Positions 42,779 through 53,077 of a stretch of DNA of 64,000 bases are shown here, piece after piece. Position 1 is the stretch's first letter, and each line of letters opens with the position of its first letter. The notes beneath the pieces were generated by a model that worked only from the letters and a program-made list of their open reading frames with translations, made no database searches and was not told the origin of the DNA. The stretch covers positions 124,001 through 188,000 of the forward strand of contig NZ_JANKBI010000010.1 in assembly GCF_024622195.1 (NCBI RefSeq), given 5' to 3'. The stretch is from Murimonas intestini (GTDB taxonomy: Bacteria; Bacillota; Clostridia; Lachnospirales; Lachnospiraceae). A program made the translations under genes and the position numbers.

Positions 42779-45724
42779 CTAATCAGCCGTTTCTGCGTGC
42801 AAGCTGTTTCTACGGGCAAGCTTTCTTTCCAGTATTCCACTGGCCATATAAAGAGCTACGCACAGGAACGTGAGGATACTTCCCTCCCACAGCCCTGGAG
42901 CTGTATATTCCATAGAAATCGTGTGGACTCCGGCATCCAGATCTACACCCATGAGAGCTTCACCTACACGGTAAGCCTCCGTTCTATGTCCGTCAACAAG
43001 TATCTTCCAGCCTGTGTCATATGGGATCGTAAGCATAAGCGTCCCCGCCTTCTTCACATCCACAGTGCCTTTTACGCTGCCGTCAGATATCTGCGTATCC
43101 TCCAGCTGGCTCTCTGCAAGAGCGCTGCGCACATTTTCATAGGCGTCATTGTCACAGTAATAGAGCCTTGCTTCTACAGGCCCCTTCTGGCTTTCCTTCA
43201 GCGTACAGGTGATGGTTGCCATCTCCTCAGTGTCATAACATCCCAGATCATAGAGATGATCATTATATGTCTCATATTTTTTATCATATTCCGGAGTGAC
43301 TACCTGCAGCTTCTCTATCTTGGTGCCCAGATCAATATAGACCTGTTTTCCCGCCGGAAGAGTCACATTATAGCTTTTGCCGTCCTCCATCTTGATAGTA
43401 CTTATCTCTGTGTAGATAGGGCCGTTCCCTGTAGCCAGAAAAACAAACTGGTTCTGTACATTCAGGGGCTCCTCCTGATCTATATCCCAATTCCTGATAT
43501 TGGAGTTGACCATAAAGCCTATAGATAAAGCATTTGTATTTTCATACAGGGCCAGCGGATCTTCAAAATCGATCTGAGGCATCTGGTAGAGTGTCTGTCC
43601 GTTTGTCTTAGACACCACGTATTTCACTCCAAAGACATCATTCATCAGCTTAGTAAAGCCGTTATATCCGTTTTTATTCGTCCTTGCCTCAATGCCCAGG
43701 GCATCGCAGAAGTTTGTAGTGGCTTCCGGCATCGTAGAGGAAAACAGAACCACCCCATTTGCCCCAAGGAACATATTCTCATTGCGCATCCTTGTGCTGT
43801 CAATCTCACTCCTGAAGAAGGTATCATCACCTTTCCTGGCCATGAGCTTTTCATATGCCTTCTGCTCATTCAGGTAGGTGCTTCTGCCCACAGTTCCATT
43901 GCAGCAGACACCGTAGATCCCATAAGCAGCCATCTCTGCCACAGTCACGCCCAGTATGACATTGCGGAATAATTTTTTCTTATTCCTCACCAGTCTGTAT
44001 ACAAGCAGAAGGACCATGTAGACCACTATCAGTATGCCTGTAATGATGTAGGCATATGTCTTCTGTTCCCCGTAACCAGTCAGGCCGCAGAATGCCGTAA
44101 AGCCTAATGGGACCAGGCAGGAAAACACGATTTTCACCGGATGCAGCTCCCTGACATCTGAGAGAGTGTCAAACCCGATCGAAAGCAGCATGATGATATA
44201 CAGGAAAGCAAACCTGTTGGGCAGCCCGTTCTGGGTATGGAAACCATGCCAGATAAAGTTGAGCACATTTAAATCAAAGCTCAGATATAAAAATGCACAG
44301 AGCAGGCCCTTTGCTATCCTCTCACGCTTAGTCCTCTTATTATCCAGCAGATAGAGAACCATGAAGATCAGCGTCAGCGTTCCGCAGAAAGCATTCAGCC
44401 CCTCCTGTGTATCCGCGATATTGATAGGCTCCACAAACGCAAACTGTCCTGTCATCTGAGAGAGGCCGCCTGCATAAAACTTTATTGTGGACGGAAAATT
44501 ATTCCCCACCACGGATTCTGTAGTCCCAAGTCCCAGATAAGCAGGCAGCAGCACGATCGCAGCCATGCCTCCTGCAAGAAGAGCGTACCAGCCGAAGGTC
44601 AGACAGGATCTGAATATCCTTTTCACTCCCGCTTCTTTTGCGCTTACCCACTGTACAAGGAAGTAGAGGCAGGAGAACAGGCACAGCATGAACCCAATAT
44701 AATAATTGCAGAACAGCCCGTAGAAAAGGGCAAGGCAAAACAGTCTCCCGCTCTTTCCTTTCACAATGCGCTCTATTCCCATCATAATGAGGGGAACCAT
44801 TGCAATACTGTCCAGCCACATCAGATTAAAATAATATCCGATCATGAAGCTTGACAGTGCAAACATAGTACCGAACATTACCGGCAGATAATTTTTCCCT
44901 CTGTTCCTCACAGACAGATACCAGGAGAAAATACCGCCGCAGGCTCCGATCTTCAGCACGATAAAAAGAGCCATCACATCCATCATATTTTCCTTAGGGA
45001 AAAGCGTAATCAGGAAATTGAAGGGACTTGCCAGGTAATAGGCATATGTCGCCCAGAAATTATATCCAAGGCCGCCTCCAAAAGAATACAGCAACGACTC
45101 ACTGTTGGCCAGCTTGTCGTGGAAGTCTGTAAAAAACGGCAGGTACTGGTGCAGGGAGTCTATGATCAGGACTCCATGATCCCCCAGCGGGAACACCCTG
45201 TTGACCATGAATGCGATAACCATAACGACTGCAGGTATGGAAAATCCCCAAATACAGCAGCGCTTTGTCACACGCCTTCTTCTGCTCTCCTGGGCCGATA
45301 TCTCCGTCACCAGATCTTTTTCTTTGAATATGTACATTTTGCTGAAAATATAGTTGAGCACGAGAACAACCACCTGGATCACCAGCTTGGCCACCATGTC
45401 ATGAATGCCCCATACACAGCTGAGCAATATGACACCGAATACTTCGATGAACATGGTGCTGAGCCTCATACCGATAAACTGCGCACATTCCTTCGCCAGT
45501 TCCTTAAAACCATGTGTCCTGCTCTCAAATACAAAAAGCTTGTTCACCACATAGGCAAAAATGATGGACAGTCCGATAGCCATGAAATTTGCAATCGTAA
45601 TGTCAATTCCCGCGACATAACGCAGGCTCGCGTATGCCCCCAGGTTTACAAGAGTCGTGCATCCTCCGAAAAAGATATATCTGAACGCCCTTGTCTGATA
45701 CAGTTTCTTTATAAATTCAATCAT
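42779..45724 (-). CDS. GtrA-like flippase domain fused to YfhO-type membrane glycosyltransferase
   Basis: 981 residues from the ATG at 45724, eight bases after TAGGA; TTG 45745 and ATG 45733 are poorer starts. Residues 1-135 are a four-helix GtrA/DPMS-like domain (FRYIFFGGCTTLVNLGAYA; NKLFVFESRTHGFKEL). After a basic linker (QESRRRRVTKR) comes a YfhO (PF09586) region with about ten to twelve helices and conserved YSFGGGLGYNFWATYAYYLA near 215, then a C-terminal extracellular domain with a last helix. YfhO proteins help add sugars to lipoteichoic or wall polymers; GtrA moves lipid-linked sugars. It follows addA by 62 bases. Confidence 0.85.
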   Translation of the reverse strand: MIEFIKKLYQTRAFRYIFFGGCTTLVNLGAYASLRYVAGIDITIANFMAIGLSIIFAYVVNKLFVFESRTHGFKELAKECAQFIGMRLSTMFIEVFGVILLSCVWGIHDMVAKLVIQVVVLVLNYIFSKMYIFKEKDLVTEISAQESRRRRVTKRCCIWGFSIPAVVMVIAFMVNRVFPLGDHGVLIIDSLHQYLPFFTDFHDKLANSESLLYSFGGGLGYNFWATYAYYLASPFNFLITLFPKENMMDVMALFIVLKIGACGGIFSWYLSVRNRGKNYLPVMFGTMFALSSFMIGYYFNLMWLDSIAMVPLIMMGIERIVKGKSGRLFCLALFYGLFCNYYIGFMLCLFSCLYFLVQWVSAKEAGVKRIFRSCLTFGWYALLAGGMAAIVLLPAYLGLGTTESVVGNNFPSTIKFYAGGLSQMTGQFAFVEPINIADTQEGLNAFCGTLTLIFMVLYLLDNKRTKRERIAKGLLCAFLYLSFDLNVLNFIWHGFHTQNGLPNRFAFLYIIMLLSIGFDTLSDVRELHPVKIVFSCLVPLGFTAFCGLTGYGEQKTYAYIITGILIVVYMVLLLVYRLVRNKKKLFRNVILGVTVAEMAAYGIYGVCCNGTVGRSTYLNEQKAYEKLMARKGDDTFFRSEIDSTRMRNENMFLGANGVVLFSSTMPEATTNFCDALGIEARTNKNGYNGFTKLMNDVFGVKYVVSKTNGQTLYQMPQIDFEDPLALYENTNALSIGFMVNSNIRNWDIDQEEPLNVQNQFVFLATGNGPIYTEISTIKMEDGKSYNVTLPAGKQVYIDLGTKIEKLQVVTPEYDKKYETYNDHLYDLGCYDTEEMATITCTLKESQKGPVEARLYYCDNDAYENVRSALAESQLEDTQISDGSVKGTVDVKKAGTLMLTIPYDTGWKILVDGHRTEAYRVGEALMGVDLDAGVHTISMEYTAPGLWEGSILTFLCVALYMASGILERKLARRNSLHAETAD

Positions 45725-45786
45725 ACTCCTCATCCTAATCTTCAATTAATCCACAATAGTATACCTTTCTTTTTTGCATAAATCAA

Positions 45787-48700
45787 TCAGTTATTCCTTA
45801 ACTCTTTCTGAAGCCAGAAAGAGTACAATATCTTCTCCTTTACCTTCTTCCCTGTCATCCGCTCCAGCGCCGCCGCATAATAATCCAGCTGGACTTTGTA
45901 CTTTTCACAGAGGTTCTGCTCCCCCCCATACGGCACATAATCTGTCTTATAATCCACAAGCACGATTTTTTCTTCCTCATAGAAAAAGGCATCTATGATT
46001 CCCTGTACCAGAATCTGCTCTTCGCTGTCCCATTCAGGATTTGCCTGGTGTGCATCTATTCCCAGGATAAACTGCTGTTCTCTGAAAAGTTTCCCTTCTC
46101 TGGAAGCCGATGCCATCCTTTTGCCCAGGGAACAACCCATAAACCTGTCCAGCCTCCGGGCGTCCACAGCCCCCGCCTCATCAGCCGTCAGCCTGCCGCT
46201 GCGTATCATTTCCTGTATCTGTTCCTCTGCGCCCTCTATCTCAAAGTCCAGATTTTCCAGGATCTTGTGATAGACAGTTCCTCTGGCAGCGCCGCTGACC
46301 TCCTCCTGTGCCTGCATAAACTTTGGTATGAGCGGCGCTGCCTGTGGTTCCTCATAATGCCGCACTGAGGATATCTCATCTGCCGCATCCGCTGCCTGGC
46401 TCTGCTTTTTCAGTTCAGAGACTGTGATCTTTGTGTGGATTCCCGCATTCTTCTCATATGGATATACTGCCTCCAGCCTGCCTGCTATCCTGTCCCGTGC
46501 TTCTGCGTCATACACCTCCCGGACATTCCAGTCAAGCAGCTCCTCCTTTGAGAAGACGCTCTCCAACTGCTGCCTGGCTTCCGCCATCACAAGTTCCCCC
46601 GGCAGTACCGCCCTGACCTGCAGATCCAGCGGTTTTTCACTGCTGATATCCCTGTGCGCCATGATCCCATACTGCTCCAGAAGTCTCACAGACCTTCCGT
46701 GTCTTAAAAAGGCGGGCATGACCCAGTCCAGATAACTTGATGCCCCTGCCAGCGCGGAAAATGACAGCCTCTCTTCTCTTCTTAAACCCTGCTGGCTCCA
46801 TTTCTTCAGCCTGTCTTCCAGTTTTTCCGCCGCCCCGGTCAGGATGAGCTTCTCTTTAGCCCTTGTCAGAGCCACATATAATACTCTCAGCTCCTCCCCC
46901 AGATTCTCATTGGCAGTCTGCCGCTGTATCACTTTTTTCAGCAGGGTGGGAACACGAAGCCTGTGGTCCGGATCTGTATAATCACAGCCCGCCCCCAGAT
47001 CAGGGTGCAGCACGAGTTTGCTCCTTGTATCCTGCTGGTTGAATTTCTTTCCCATACCTGCCGCAAACACCACGGGATACTCCAGGCCTTTGCTCTTATG
47101 GATACTCACGATCCGGACAGTGTCATCTGCCTCTCCTTCACTGCTGGCCTCTCCATAATCCACATCATACTTCTTCAGGTTCTCTATGTAGCGTATAAAA
47201 TTAAACAGTCCCCTGTAGCTGGTAGATTCAAATGCCATCGCTTTCTCCACCAGCATATTCAGATTAGCGCTTCTCTGGTCCCCGCCCGGCATGGCAGAGA
47301 CAAATCTCCCGTACCCTGTCTTCTCCAGCACATCCCACAAAAGCTCATGCATAGGTGTATACGGTACTTCTTCCCTGAAGCTCTCCAGCATTTCTAAAAA
47401 AGCTGCCAGCTTACTTCCCGTCTCATCCTGCTTTTTGCTGTATGACATACACGCCTCATAAAAGGAAAGCTCCCTAAACTCACTCTTTATCACAGCCAGT
47501 TCCCTGGCGCTCATATTCCCCACAGGTGAGGACAGTACGGCCGCCATGGGTATGTCCTGGCGCGGATTGTCAATGATCTTCAGCATAGCAAGTACTGTCT
47601 GCACCTCAACGGCTGAAAAGTAGCCTGTCCTGGAGCCTGTATAAGCGGGGATTCCCATGCTCATCAGTATCTGCGCAAAAGAATCTCCCCAGCCGGATAT
47701 GGTCCTCAGCAGAATAACTATATCCCTGAAGCACGCTTTGCGGTATTTTCCTGTCTTCTTATCCAGTACCTCTTCTTTTCCGACTATCTCAAGGATGCGT
47801 CTGCCTATCATCCTGGCTTCCATCTCTCTGGCCGTCTCGCCTGATTCCTCCACGACCTCCTGCTCCTGTGTAAGATCCAGCAGAAGCAGCTCGATCCTGC
47901 CGCTCTCCTCTGCATCCGGGAAAGATGCGCCCGCGTAGAGCGCTGCATCATCATTATAATCCACATTGCCCAGAGCCTTATCCATGATCTGGTAAAATAC
48001 ATAATTGATCCCGTCCAGCACCTGGCTGCGGCTTCTGAAATTTTTATGCAGGTCTATCCTCTGAAATGGCCCGTCCTCCAGTGTATAAGTATCATACTTC
48101 TCCATAAACAGCTCCGGCCTTGCCAGCCTGAACCGGTAGATACTCTGCTTCACGTCCCCTACCATGAAAATATTATTTTTCCCCTGATACTTTTTAGACA
48201 CACTTGTCAGTATCAGCTCCTGGACAAGATTGCTGTCCTGGTATTCATCTATGAGGATCTCCTCATAGCGTTCAGCCAGTTCTCTGGCCGCGTCTCTCTG
48301 TACGATCTCCCCGTCTTTCTCTTCTACCAGTATCTGCAGGGCAAAATGTTCCATATCCCCGAAGTCTACCAGATTCTTATCACGCTTTTTCTCTGCATAC
48401 CGTTTTGAAAACTCTCCCGCAAGACGCAGAAGCTCCCGTACCGCCGGGGCAGATGACTGCATATCTGTGAGCAGCTGGTCAGGAGAATCATAAAAATACT
48501 GTTCCATTATGGCCGAAACCGTCTTCTTGACCTGCTCACGCATATTTTTCACCTGCTCTTTTGCCTCATCTGAGACATTCACATCCCTCTTGGCAGAAAG
48601 GCGCGCGAATTTTCCTGCATTTTTAAATGCCGACGCATATTCCAGATACGACCTGCACTCCAGCAGCCCTTCTATCATCTTCTTATCAGACAGCAGCGCC

Positions 48701-49446
48701 TCCTCATACATGTATGGCCCATCTTCCTGCAGGCACAGCCTGAGAGCTTCCTCAGTCTGTTCCCTGGCATCCTCCAGAAGGCTGTTCACATTCTTCACCA
48801 GCAGCTTCATCCACTCTGCCCTGTCAAGCTCCTCCAGACTGCGGATCTCATATGCCTTTTCACATTCCCCGTACCATTTAAGGGGCCAGGGATAGCTCAT
48901 GGAAAACTCATGGAGCTTCAGTATCAGGTCTTCCAGCTCTCTGTCGTTCTTGCCCGTGGCATAGCATTCCACGCAATGGGCAAACTCCCCGTCCTGGCTG
49001 CTGTAAGCCTCCTCAAGCAGCTCCTGGGCCACATCTTTTTTCAGAAGCTTTAATTCCCCCTCCTCACCGACTCTGTAGCCCGGGTCCACGTCTATCACAT
49101 GGAAATAGCTCTTCAGCACATACTGGCAGAAGCTGTCAATCGTGGTGATCTGGGCGTTATTCAGCAAGGTAAGCTGTCTCTGCAGATACTCATCCTCAGG
49201 GTCCTCTTCCAGGCGCTTGTCCAGTGCGTCACGTATCCTCTCCTTCATCTCACCCGCCGCCGCCTTTGTAAAGGTGACGATCAGCAGCTTATCAATGTCC
49301 ACGGGACGGCGTTCATCCGTCACCATGGACAGGATACGCTCCACCAGGACTGCTGTCTTTCCTGAACCGGCTGCTGCTGAGACAAGGATATTCCTGTTCC
49401 TAAGCTCTATAACTTTTTTCTGCTCTTCTGTCCATGTCATCCCCAT
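45787..49446 (-). CDS. addA: AddA, helicase-nuclease subunit of AddAB
   Basis: 1219 residues, normal length. UvrD-type helicase: Walker A SAAAGSGKTAVLVERIL near 24-40, Walker B EILIDEYQDSN near 400, motif VRIVSIHKSKGLEYPVVF near 780 and VALTRAKEKL. A C-terminal RecB-type nuclease has VLVDYKTDYVPYGG with the metal-binding Asp and Lys. AddAB processes double-strand breaks to a Chi-type site for RecA loading. The gene starts two bases after the addB stop, behind GAGGAAG. Confidence 0.97.
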   Translation of the reverse strand: MGMTWTEEQKKVIELRNRNILVSAAAGSGKTAVLVERILSMVTDERRPVDIDKLLIVTFTKAAAGEMKERIRDALDKRLEEDPEDEYLQRQLTLLNNAQITTIDSFCQYVLKSYFHVIDVDPGYRVGEEGELKLLKKDVAQELLEEAYSSQDGEFAHCVECYATGKNDRELEDLILKLHEFSMSYPWPLKWYGECEKAYEIRSLEELDRAEWMKLLVKNVNSLLEDAREQTEEALRLCLQEDGPYMYEEALLSDKKMIEGLLECRSYLEYASAFKNAGKFARLSAKRDVNVSDEAKEQVKNMREQVKKTVSAIMEQYFYDSPDQLLTDMQSSAPAVRELLRLAGEFSKRYAEKKRDKNLVDFGDMEHFALQILVEEKDGEIVQRDAARELAERYEEILIDEYQDSNLVQELILTSVSKKYQGKNNIFMVGDVKQSIYRFRLARPELFMEKYDTYTLEDGPFQRIDLHKNFRSRSQVLDGINYVFYQIMDKALGNVDYNDDAALYAGASFPDAEESGRIELLLLDLTQEQEVVEESGETAREMEARMIGRRILEIVGKEEVLDKKTGKYRKACFRDIVILLRTISGWGDSFAQILMSMGIPAYTGSRTGYFSAVEVQTVLAMLKIIDNPRQDIPMAAVLSSPVGNMSARELAVIKSEFRELSFYEACMSYSKKQDETGSKLAAFLEMLESFREEVPYTPMHELLWDVLEKTGYGRFVSAMPGGDQRSANLNMLVEKAMAFESTSYRGLFNFIRYIENLKKYDVDYGEASSEGEADDTVRIVSIHKSKGLEYPVVFAAGMGKKFNQQDTRSKLVLHPDLGAGCDYTDPDHRLRVPTLLKKVIQRQTANENLGEELRVLYVALTRAKEKLILTGAAEKLEDRLKKWSQQGLRREERLSFSALAGASSYLDWVMPAFLRHGRSVRLLEQYGIMAHRDISSEKPLDLQVRAVLPGELVMAEARQQLESVFSKEELLDWNVREVYDAEARDRIAGRLEAVYPYEKNAGIHTKITVSELKKQSQAADAADEISSVRHYEEPQAAPLIPKFMQAQEEVSGAARGTVYHKILENLDFEIEGAEEQIQEMIRSGRLTADEAGAVDARRLDRFMGCSLGKRMASASREGKLFREQQFILGIDAHQANPEWDSEEQILVQGIIDAFFYEEEKIVLVDYKTDYVPYGGEQNLCEKYKVQLDYYAAALERMTGKKVKEKILYSFWLQKELRNN

Positions 49447-49447
49447 T

Positions 49448-52400
49448 TCAGACTTCCTCCCCGATTCTCTTCCATATCTCTTCCGGCTTATATTCCTTCA
49501 GCCTGCGCACTCTTGTACCCGGGATCTTCTTGTCAAATCCGCATACCTCCTGATAAGGGCAGTAATCACAGCCTGTCTTGTCACGCCGCTCATAGGGGGC
49601 CGCCTCGATTTCTCCCTCCAGTATCCTTCTGCCCAGATCCCGCATCTTTTCATTGACAAATCCTGACAGCTTTTTGAACTGTCCGGCATCCGCAGCGCTG
49701 GAATATCTGGACAGGCTTCCATCCTTATTATAAGATACAGGGATCACTTTTGAATCTTTGCCCATTCCCTGATCCATACTCTCCACCACCTCCGGGTCCT
49801 GGTTCACCAGACCGGAAAGCCTTAGTTTCTTAAGTATCTTCTCATTAATTATCTCAGGAGTCTCCCCTCCCTCCCGGTCCAGCATAGGGTCATTCATCCT
49901 GTAATAGAAAATGCCCGCCGGGATGATCTCCTTACCGGGATGCACGCGTTCTTCCAGTTCCACAGCCGCATTCAGATACACGACCAGCTGAAGCTGCAGT
50001 CCATAGTAGAGCGCCACCATATCAAAATCTGTATTTCCTGATTTATAATCTATTACCTTTACATAGATACGGTCTTCCTCCACACATGTGTCGACTCTGT
50101 CTATCCTGCCGCGCAGGCGCATCTTTTCATCATCTGTCAGAGCTATATTGACAGCCTCCAGGTCATCCACCACTGCAAACGACACCTCGTAATTGGCAGG
50201 TATAAAACGTCCCGCCCTGATCTGTTCCTGAAGTGCCCAGATGGTCCGCCTCATAATGCGCTTCATCCGCCCGATCATGTATTCATTTCTGGCGCTGCTG
50301 TGCAGAACCTTGCTGCCGTATTCCTCAGTGACCTCATCTGCACATTCTTCCAGAAGGCTGTCACGGAAATCATCCGGCATATCAAACCAGGTGTACTCAC
50401 TTCTCTCCAGTTTTCTAGAAAAGACCTCTATGATTTTATGGAACACATTTCCCATATCCACAGGCTCAAATGAATATTCCTCCCGCTCCGAAAGTCCCAG
50501 CCCATACTTCAGGAAATGGGAATATGCGCATGCCGCAAACTGCTCCAGTCTGGTGACGCTGTTCTCCAGAACACTCCCGTAGAGCGCCCTTGCCACAGCT
50601 TTCCCAAGTCCTTCCTCAGATCTTGTATAAAATGCGGCCTCCACCAGCTTCTCCACCTCAGCCCTGTAATCCTCCCTGCTGAAATACCAGCTGTACAGTT
50701 CTTCAAAAGCAGGTTCCCGCTTGAACTGTTCCAGATGCTTCAGACCGTCCGCCAAATACTGCATGCCATTTTCAGGTGATTCCAGTCTGCCTATAAATCC
50801 GTCATATTCGTCCTCGTCATGCACCACAAGTGACGGAAACATCCTTCTGACCATTGATATCAGGTAGGAGGGGCGCATGGCCTGCCCATCCATCTTACTC
50901 TTTCCGTAGGACAGATAGAGACGCCTGGACGGCTTTGTCAGATTTAAATACAGGTAGAAACGCTGGATATATCCGTCTTCTCTTGCAGTGGGGGCCAGCT
51001 CTACTTTACACTCAGCCAGACTCTCCCTGTCCACATCAGAGAGGATACCGCTCCTCCCCCCTGCCTTTGGCACCCATCCATCATTCAGCCCCAGAAATAT
51101 CAGCGCTTTAATGTCCGTCAGCCTTGTTCTCTCAATATCTCCTACCATGACACGGTCCGCTGTGGGAGGAATGATTCCGATCTTTGCCTCCTCAAATCCT
51201 GCTTCCAGTATCTGTGTATATTCGCGGATGTTCATCTCCTCACTGCCCAGCAGTTCCACCATTTTATCCAGCAGCTCCATTGTGATGCCATAGATCTGGC
51301 TGTATTCTTTAGCCTTATCCATCTCACCCCTTGCTGTGAATCCCTCCTCAAGTGCCAGGAGCTTCTCCTGAATACCGTAGGAAGTGATCAGATGATACAG
51401 GGCCTTTGTCAGCTCTTCTGCTGAGGACCTCCTTTTTATGCTCTCGGCAAAGGGCTCAAGATGCTCCATGATCCTTATCCTGAGATTTTCATATTCTGCA
51501 AGTTCTTCCTCTTTTATATGCTTTCCTGTCTTCACGAAGGGGTTTTTCCACTGCTTTGCCCCCTTTATCCCCGCTGCCAGCACATAATTCTCCAGCTTAT
51601 CCACATCTTCAGATGTAATATCACACATACCTGTGCGGAGACAGCGGAACATGCTCTCATAGGAAAAGTTTCTGGATGTGATCTCCAGAGCGGCCCTGAT
51701 AAACTCTATAAACGGGTTAAGCAGAACAGTTTTCGTATTATCAATAAAGCAGGGAATCTGATACTGTTCAAATATTTTTTCCAGATAACTGCTGTAGGAC
51801 TCCATATCCCCCACAATGACAGCCATATCCTGGTACCGCCATCCCTTTTTCCTCACCAGGTCCTTTATGGTCCGGGCAGCAAAATGTGACTCTTCTGCCG
51901 CATTTGCCGCTGTGTGTATGGAAACAGAAAGTTCTTCCCCTTCTGCCGGGATATAAGATCTTTTATTATACCTGAAAAGATTCTGCTCCAGAAACGCCAG
52001 CTGGGGAGCTTCTGCAAATCTGGGCATTGTCTCCGTCCCTGAACCCAAAAGCACAGGGGTCTCAATCTCTGCCCCTGCCTCCTTCGCAAGCCCTATGAGG
52101 GCATGCACTGTCTTCTTGCTCAGATAGAAAAGCCTGTGGATCTTTCCCACACTCTGGTAGTTTTCCCGTGCATCCATGGCAATGCTCACCATCACCTTCT
52201 CAGACAGCCCAAGGAGCTTTTTCATCACCTTATTCTGTATCGGCGTAAAGCCGGTAAATCCATCAAAGGCAAATATGCCTTCCTTTACAAGTGAGGAATG
52301 ATCCAGCACCTCATAAAGAACCTCCAGAACCTCCTCGGCTGTAATGTACTGCTGCCTGAGCCTGCTTCTGAATCCCTCATAGAGCACACGGATATCTCTC

Positions 52401-52867
52401 AGCTTGTAATAGAGCTGAGGCCTTTCCTCTGCAAAACGAAGCATTTCCTCAAGCTGCTCTTCCTCCACATCATACTGGGTAAATTCCGATATCACAGACT
52501 TCACTTCAGTGATATAACCCAGCTTATCCAGCTTCCCTTTCAAAGTGACCAGCTCACTTTGTTTTTCCATTGCCACTCTGCGCAGGAGCAGGTTTTTTCC
52601 TGTATCATCCAGTACAGTCCTCCTGTCCGCCCCTACTTCCTCAAAGACACGGTATGCCAGCCTCTTAAAGCTGAGCACGTCAATATTCATGATCCCATGC
52701 TTTGGATGCAGACCCACGATCTCCTTCTGAGTCTGCATGGTAAACTGTTCAGGAACCACCACCAAAAAATTCTTCTCCGGATGAGCGAGGGATTCCTCAA
52801 TAATTTTCTCATATAAATAACGGGATTTACCGCTTCCCGAATTTCCCAGTATCAGCTGTAATGACAT
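49448..52867 (-). CDS. addB: AddB, nuclease and Fe-S subunit of AddAB
   Basis: 1139 residues from the ATG at 52867, chosen because GGAG is seven bases upstream; the longer frame to 52954 would run through the hairpin at 52926-52947. Walker A is LILGNSGSGKSRYL at about 4-17. The C-terminal nuclease motif is VKVIDYKSGNTDFD. Four cysteines expected for the 4Fe-4S cluster are seen: one in FAACAYSHFLKYGL and three in GCDYCPYQEVCGFD. AddB has an inactivated helicase fold that recognises Chi. Operon with addA and probably the GtrA-YfhO gene. Confidence 0.96.
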   Translation of the reverse strand: MSLQLILGNSGSGKSRYLYEKIIEESLAHPEKNFLVVVPEQFTMQTQKEIVGLHPKHGIMNIDVLSFKRLAYRVFEEVGADRRTVLDDTGKNLLLRRVAMEKQSELVTLKGKLDKLGYITEVKSVISEFTQYDVEEEQLEEMLRFAEERPQLYYKLRDIRVLYEGFRSRLRQQYITAEEVLEVLYEVLDHSSLVKEGIFAFDGFTGFTPIQNKVMKKLLGLSEKVMVSIAMDARENYQSVGKIHRLFYLSKKTVHALIGLAKEAGAEIETPVLLGSGTETMPRFAEAPQLAFLEQNLFRYNKRSYIPAEGEELSVSIHTAANAAEESHFAARTIKDLVRKKGWRYQDMAVIVGDMESYSSYLEKIFEQYQIPCFIDNTKTVLLNPFIEFIRAALEITSRNFSYESMFRCLRTGMCDITSEDVDKLENYVLAAGIKGAKQWKNPFVKTGKHIKEEELAEYENLRIRIMEHLEPFAESIKRRSSAEELTKALYHLITSYGIQEKLLALEEGFTARGEMDKAKEYSQIYGITMELLDKMVELLGSEEMNIREYTQILEAGFEEAKIGIIPPTADRVMVGDIERTRLTDIKALIFLGLNDGWVPKAGGRSGILSDVDRESLAECKVELAPTAREDGYIQRFYLYLNLTKPSRRLYLSYGKSKMDGQAMRPSYLISMVRRMFPSLVVHDEDEYDGFIGRLESPENGMQYLADGLKHLEQFKREPAFEELYSWYFSREDYRAEVEKLVEAAFYTRSEEGLGKAVARALYGSVLENSVTRLEQFAACAYSHFLKYGLGLSEREEYSFEPVDMGNVFHKIIEVFSRKLERSEYTWFDMPDDFRDSLLEECADEVTEEYGSKVLHSSARNEYMIGRMKRIMRRTIWALQEQIRAGRFIPANYEVSFAVVDDLEAVNIALTDDEKMRLRGRIDRVDTCVEEDRIYVKVIDYKSGNTDFDMVALYYGLQLQLVVYLNAAVELEERVHPGKEIIPAGIFYYRMNDPMLDREGGETPEIINEKILKKLRLSGLVNQDPEVVESMDQGMGKDSKVIPVSYNKDGSLSRYSSAADAGQFKKLSGFVNEKMRDLGRRILEGEIEAAPYERRDKTGCDYCPYQEVCGFDKKIPGTRVRRLKEYKPEEIWKRIGEEV

Positions 52868-52921
52868 ATTTTTTCTCCATAGTTCCCTGGAAAGCCGCAT
52901 CAACAGTTTCAATATAACACT

Positions 52922-52947
52922 AAAAGGACAGGCGTAAGCCTGTCCTA
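52922..52947 (-). terminator. Hairpin terminator between the GyrI-like gene and addB
   Basis: AGGACAGGC and GCCTGTCCT pair around a four-base loop (52926-52947). On the minus strand TTTT follows. The T-run is short, so it may only reduce read-through into addB. Confidence 0.55.
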
Positions 52948-53050
52948 AATACACCTGTCCTTATTTTAGCCGTTTTTCTTTTTCAGTGCAAGCTATTTTG
53001 GCGCCCCCCTGCAGCGGGGTATTTGACTGTTACTGTGCATCGCGGAGCGT

Positions 53051-53077
53051 GTTACTGGTCACGGTGTGACCAGTAAC
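53051..53077. repeat. Intergenic palindrome, GTTAC...GTAAC family (copy 7), overlapping a gene end
   Basis: GTTACTGGTCAC (53051-53062), GGT, GTGACCAGTAAC (53066-53077): perfect 12-base arms with a three-base loop. The stop codon and last few codons of the GyrI-like gene (53059 onward) lie inside it. A partial copy, GTTACTGTGCATCGCGG, begins 22 bases to the left. Confidence 0.8.

Noticed and set aside
45119..45781. 220-residue open frame antisense to the GtrA-YfhO gene
   Set aside because: No domain, no ribosome site, and it is opposite a real membrane protein gene.
1293..53077. Palindromic repeats considered as a CRISPR array or phage attachment sites
   Set aside because: Copies are kilobases apart without spacers of regular length, no cas or integrase genes are present, and copies flank ordinary operons.
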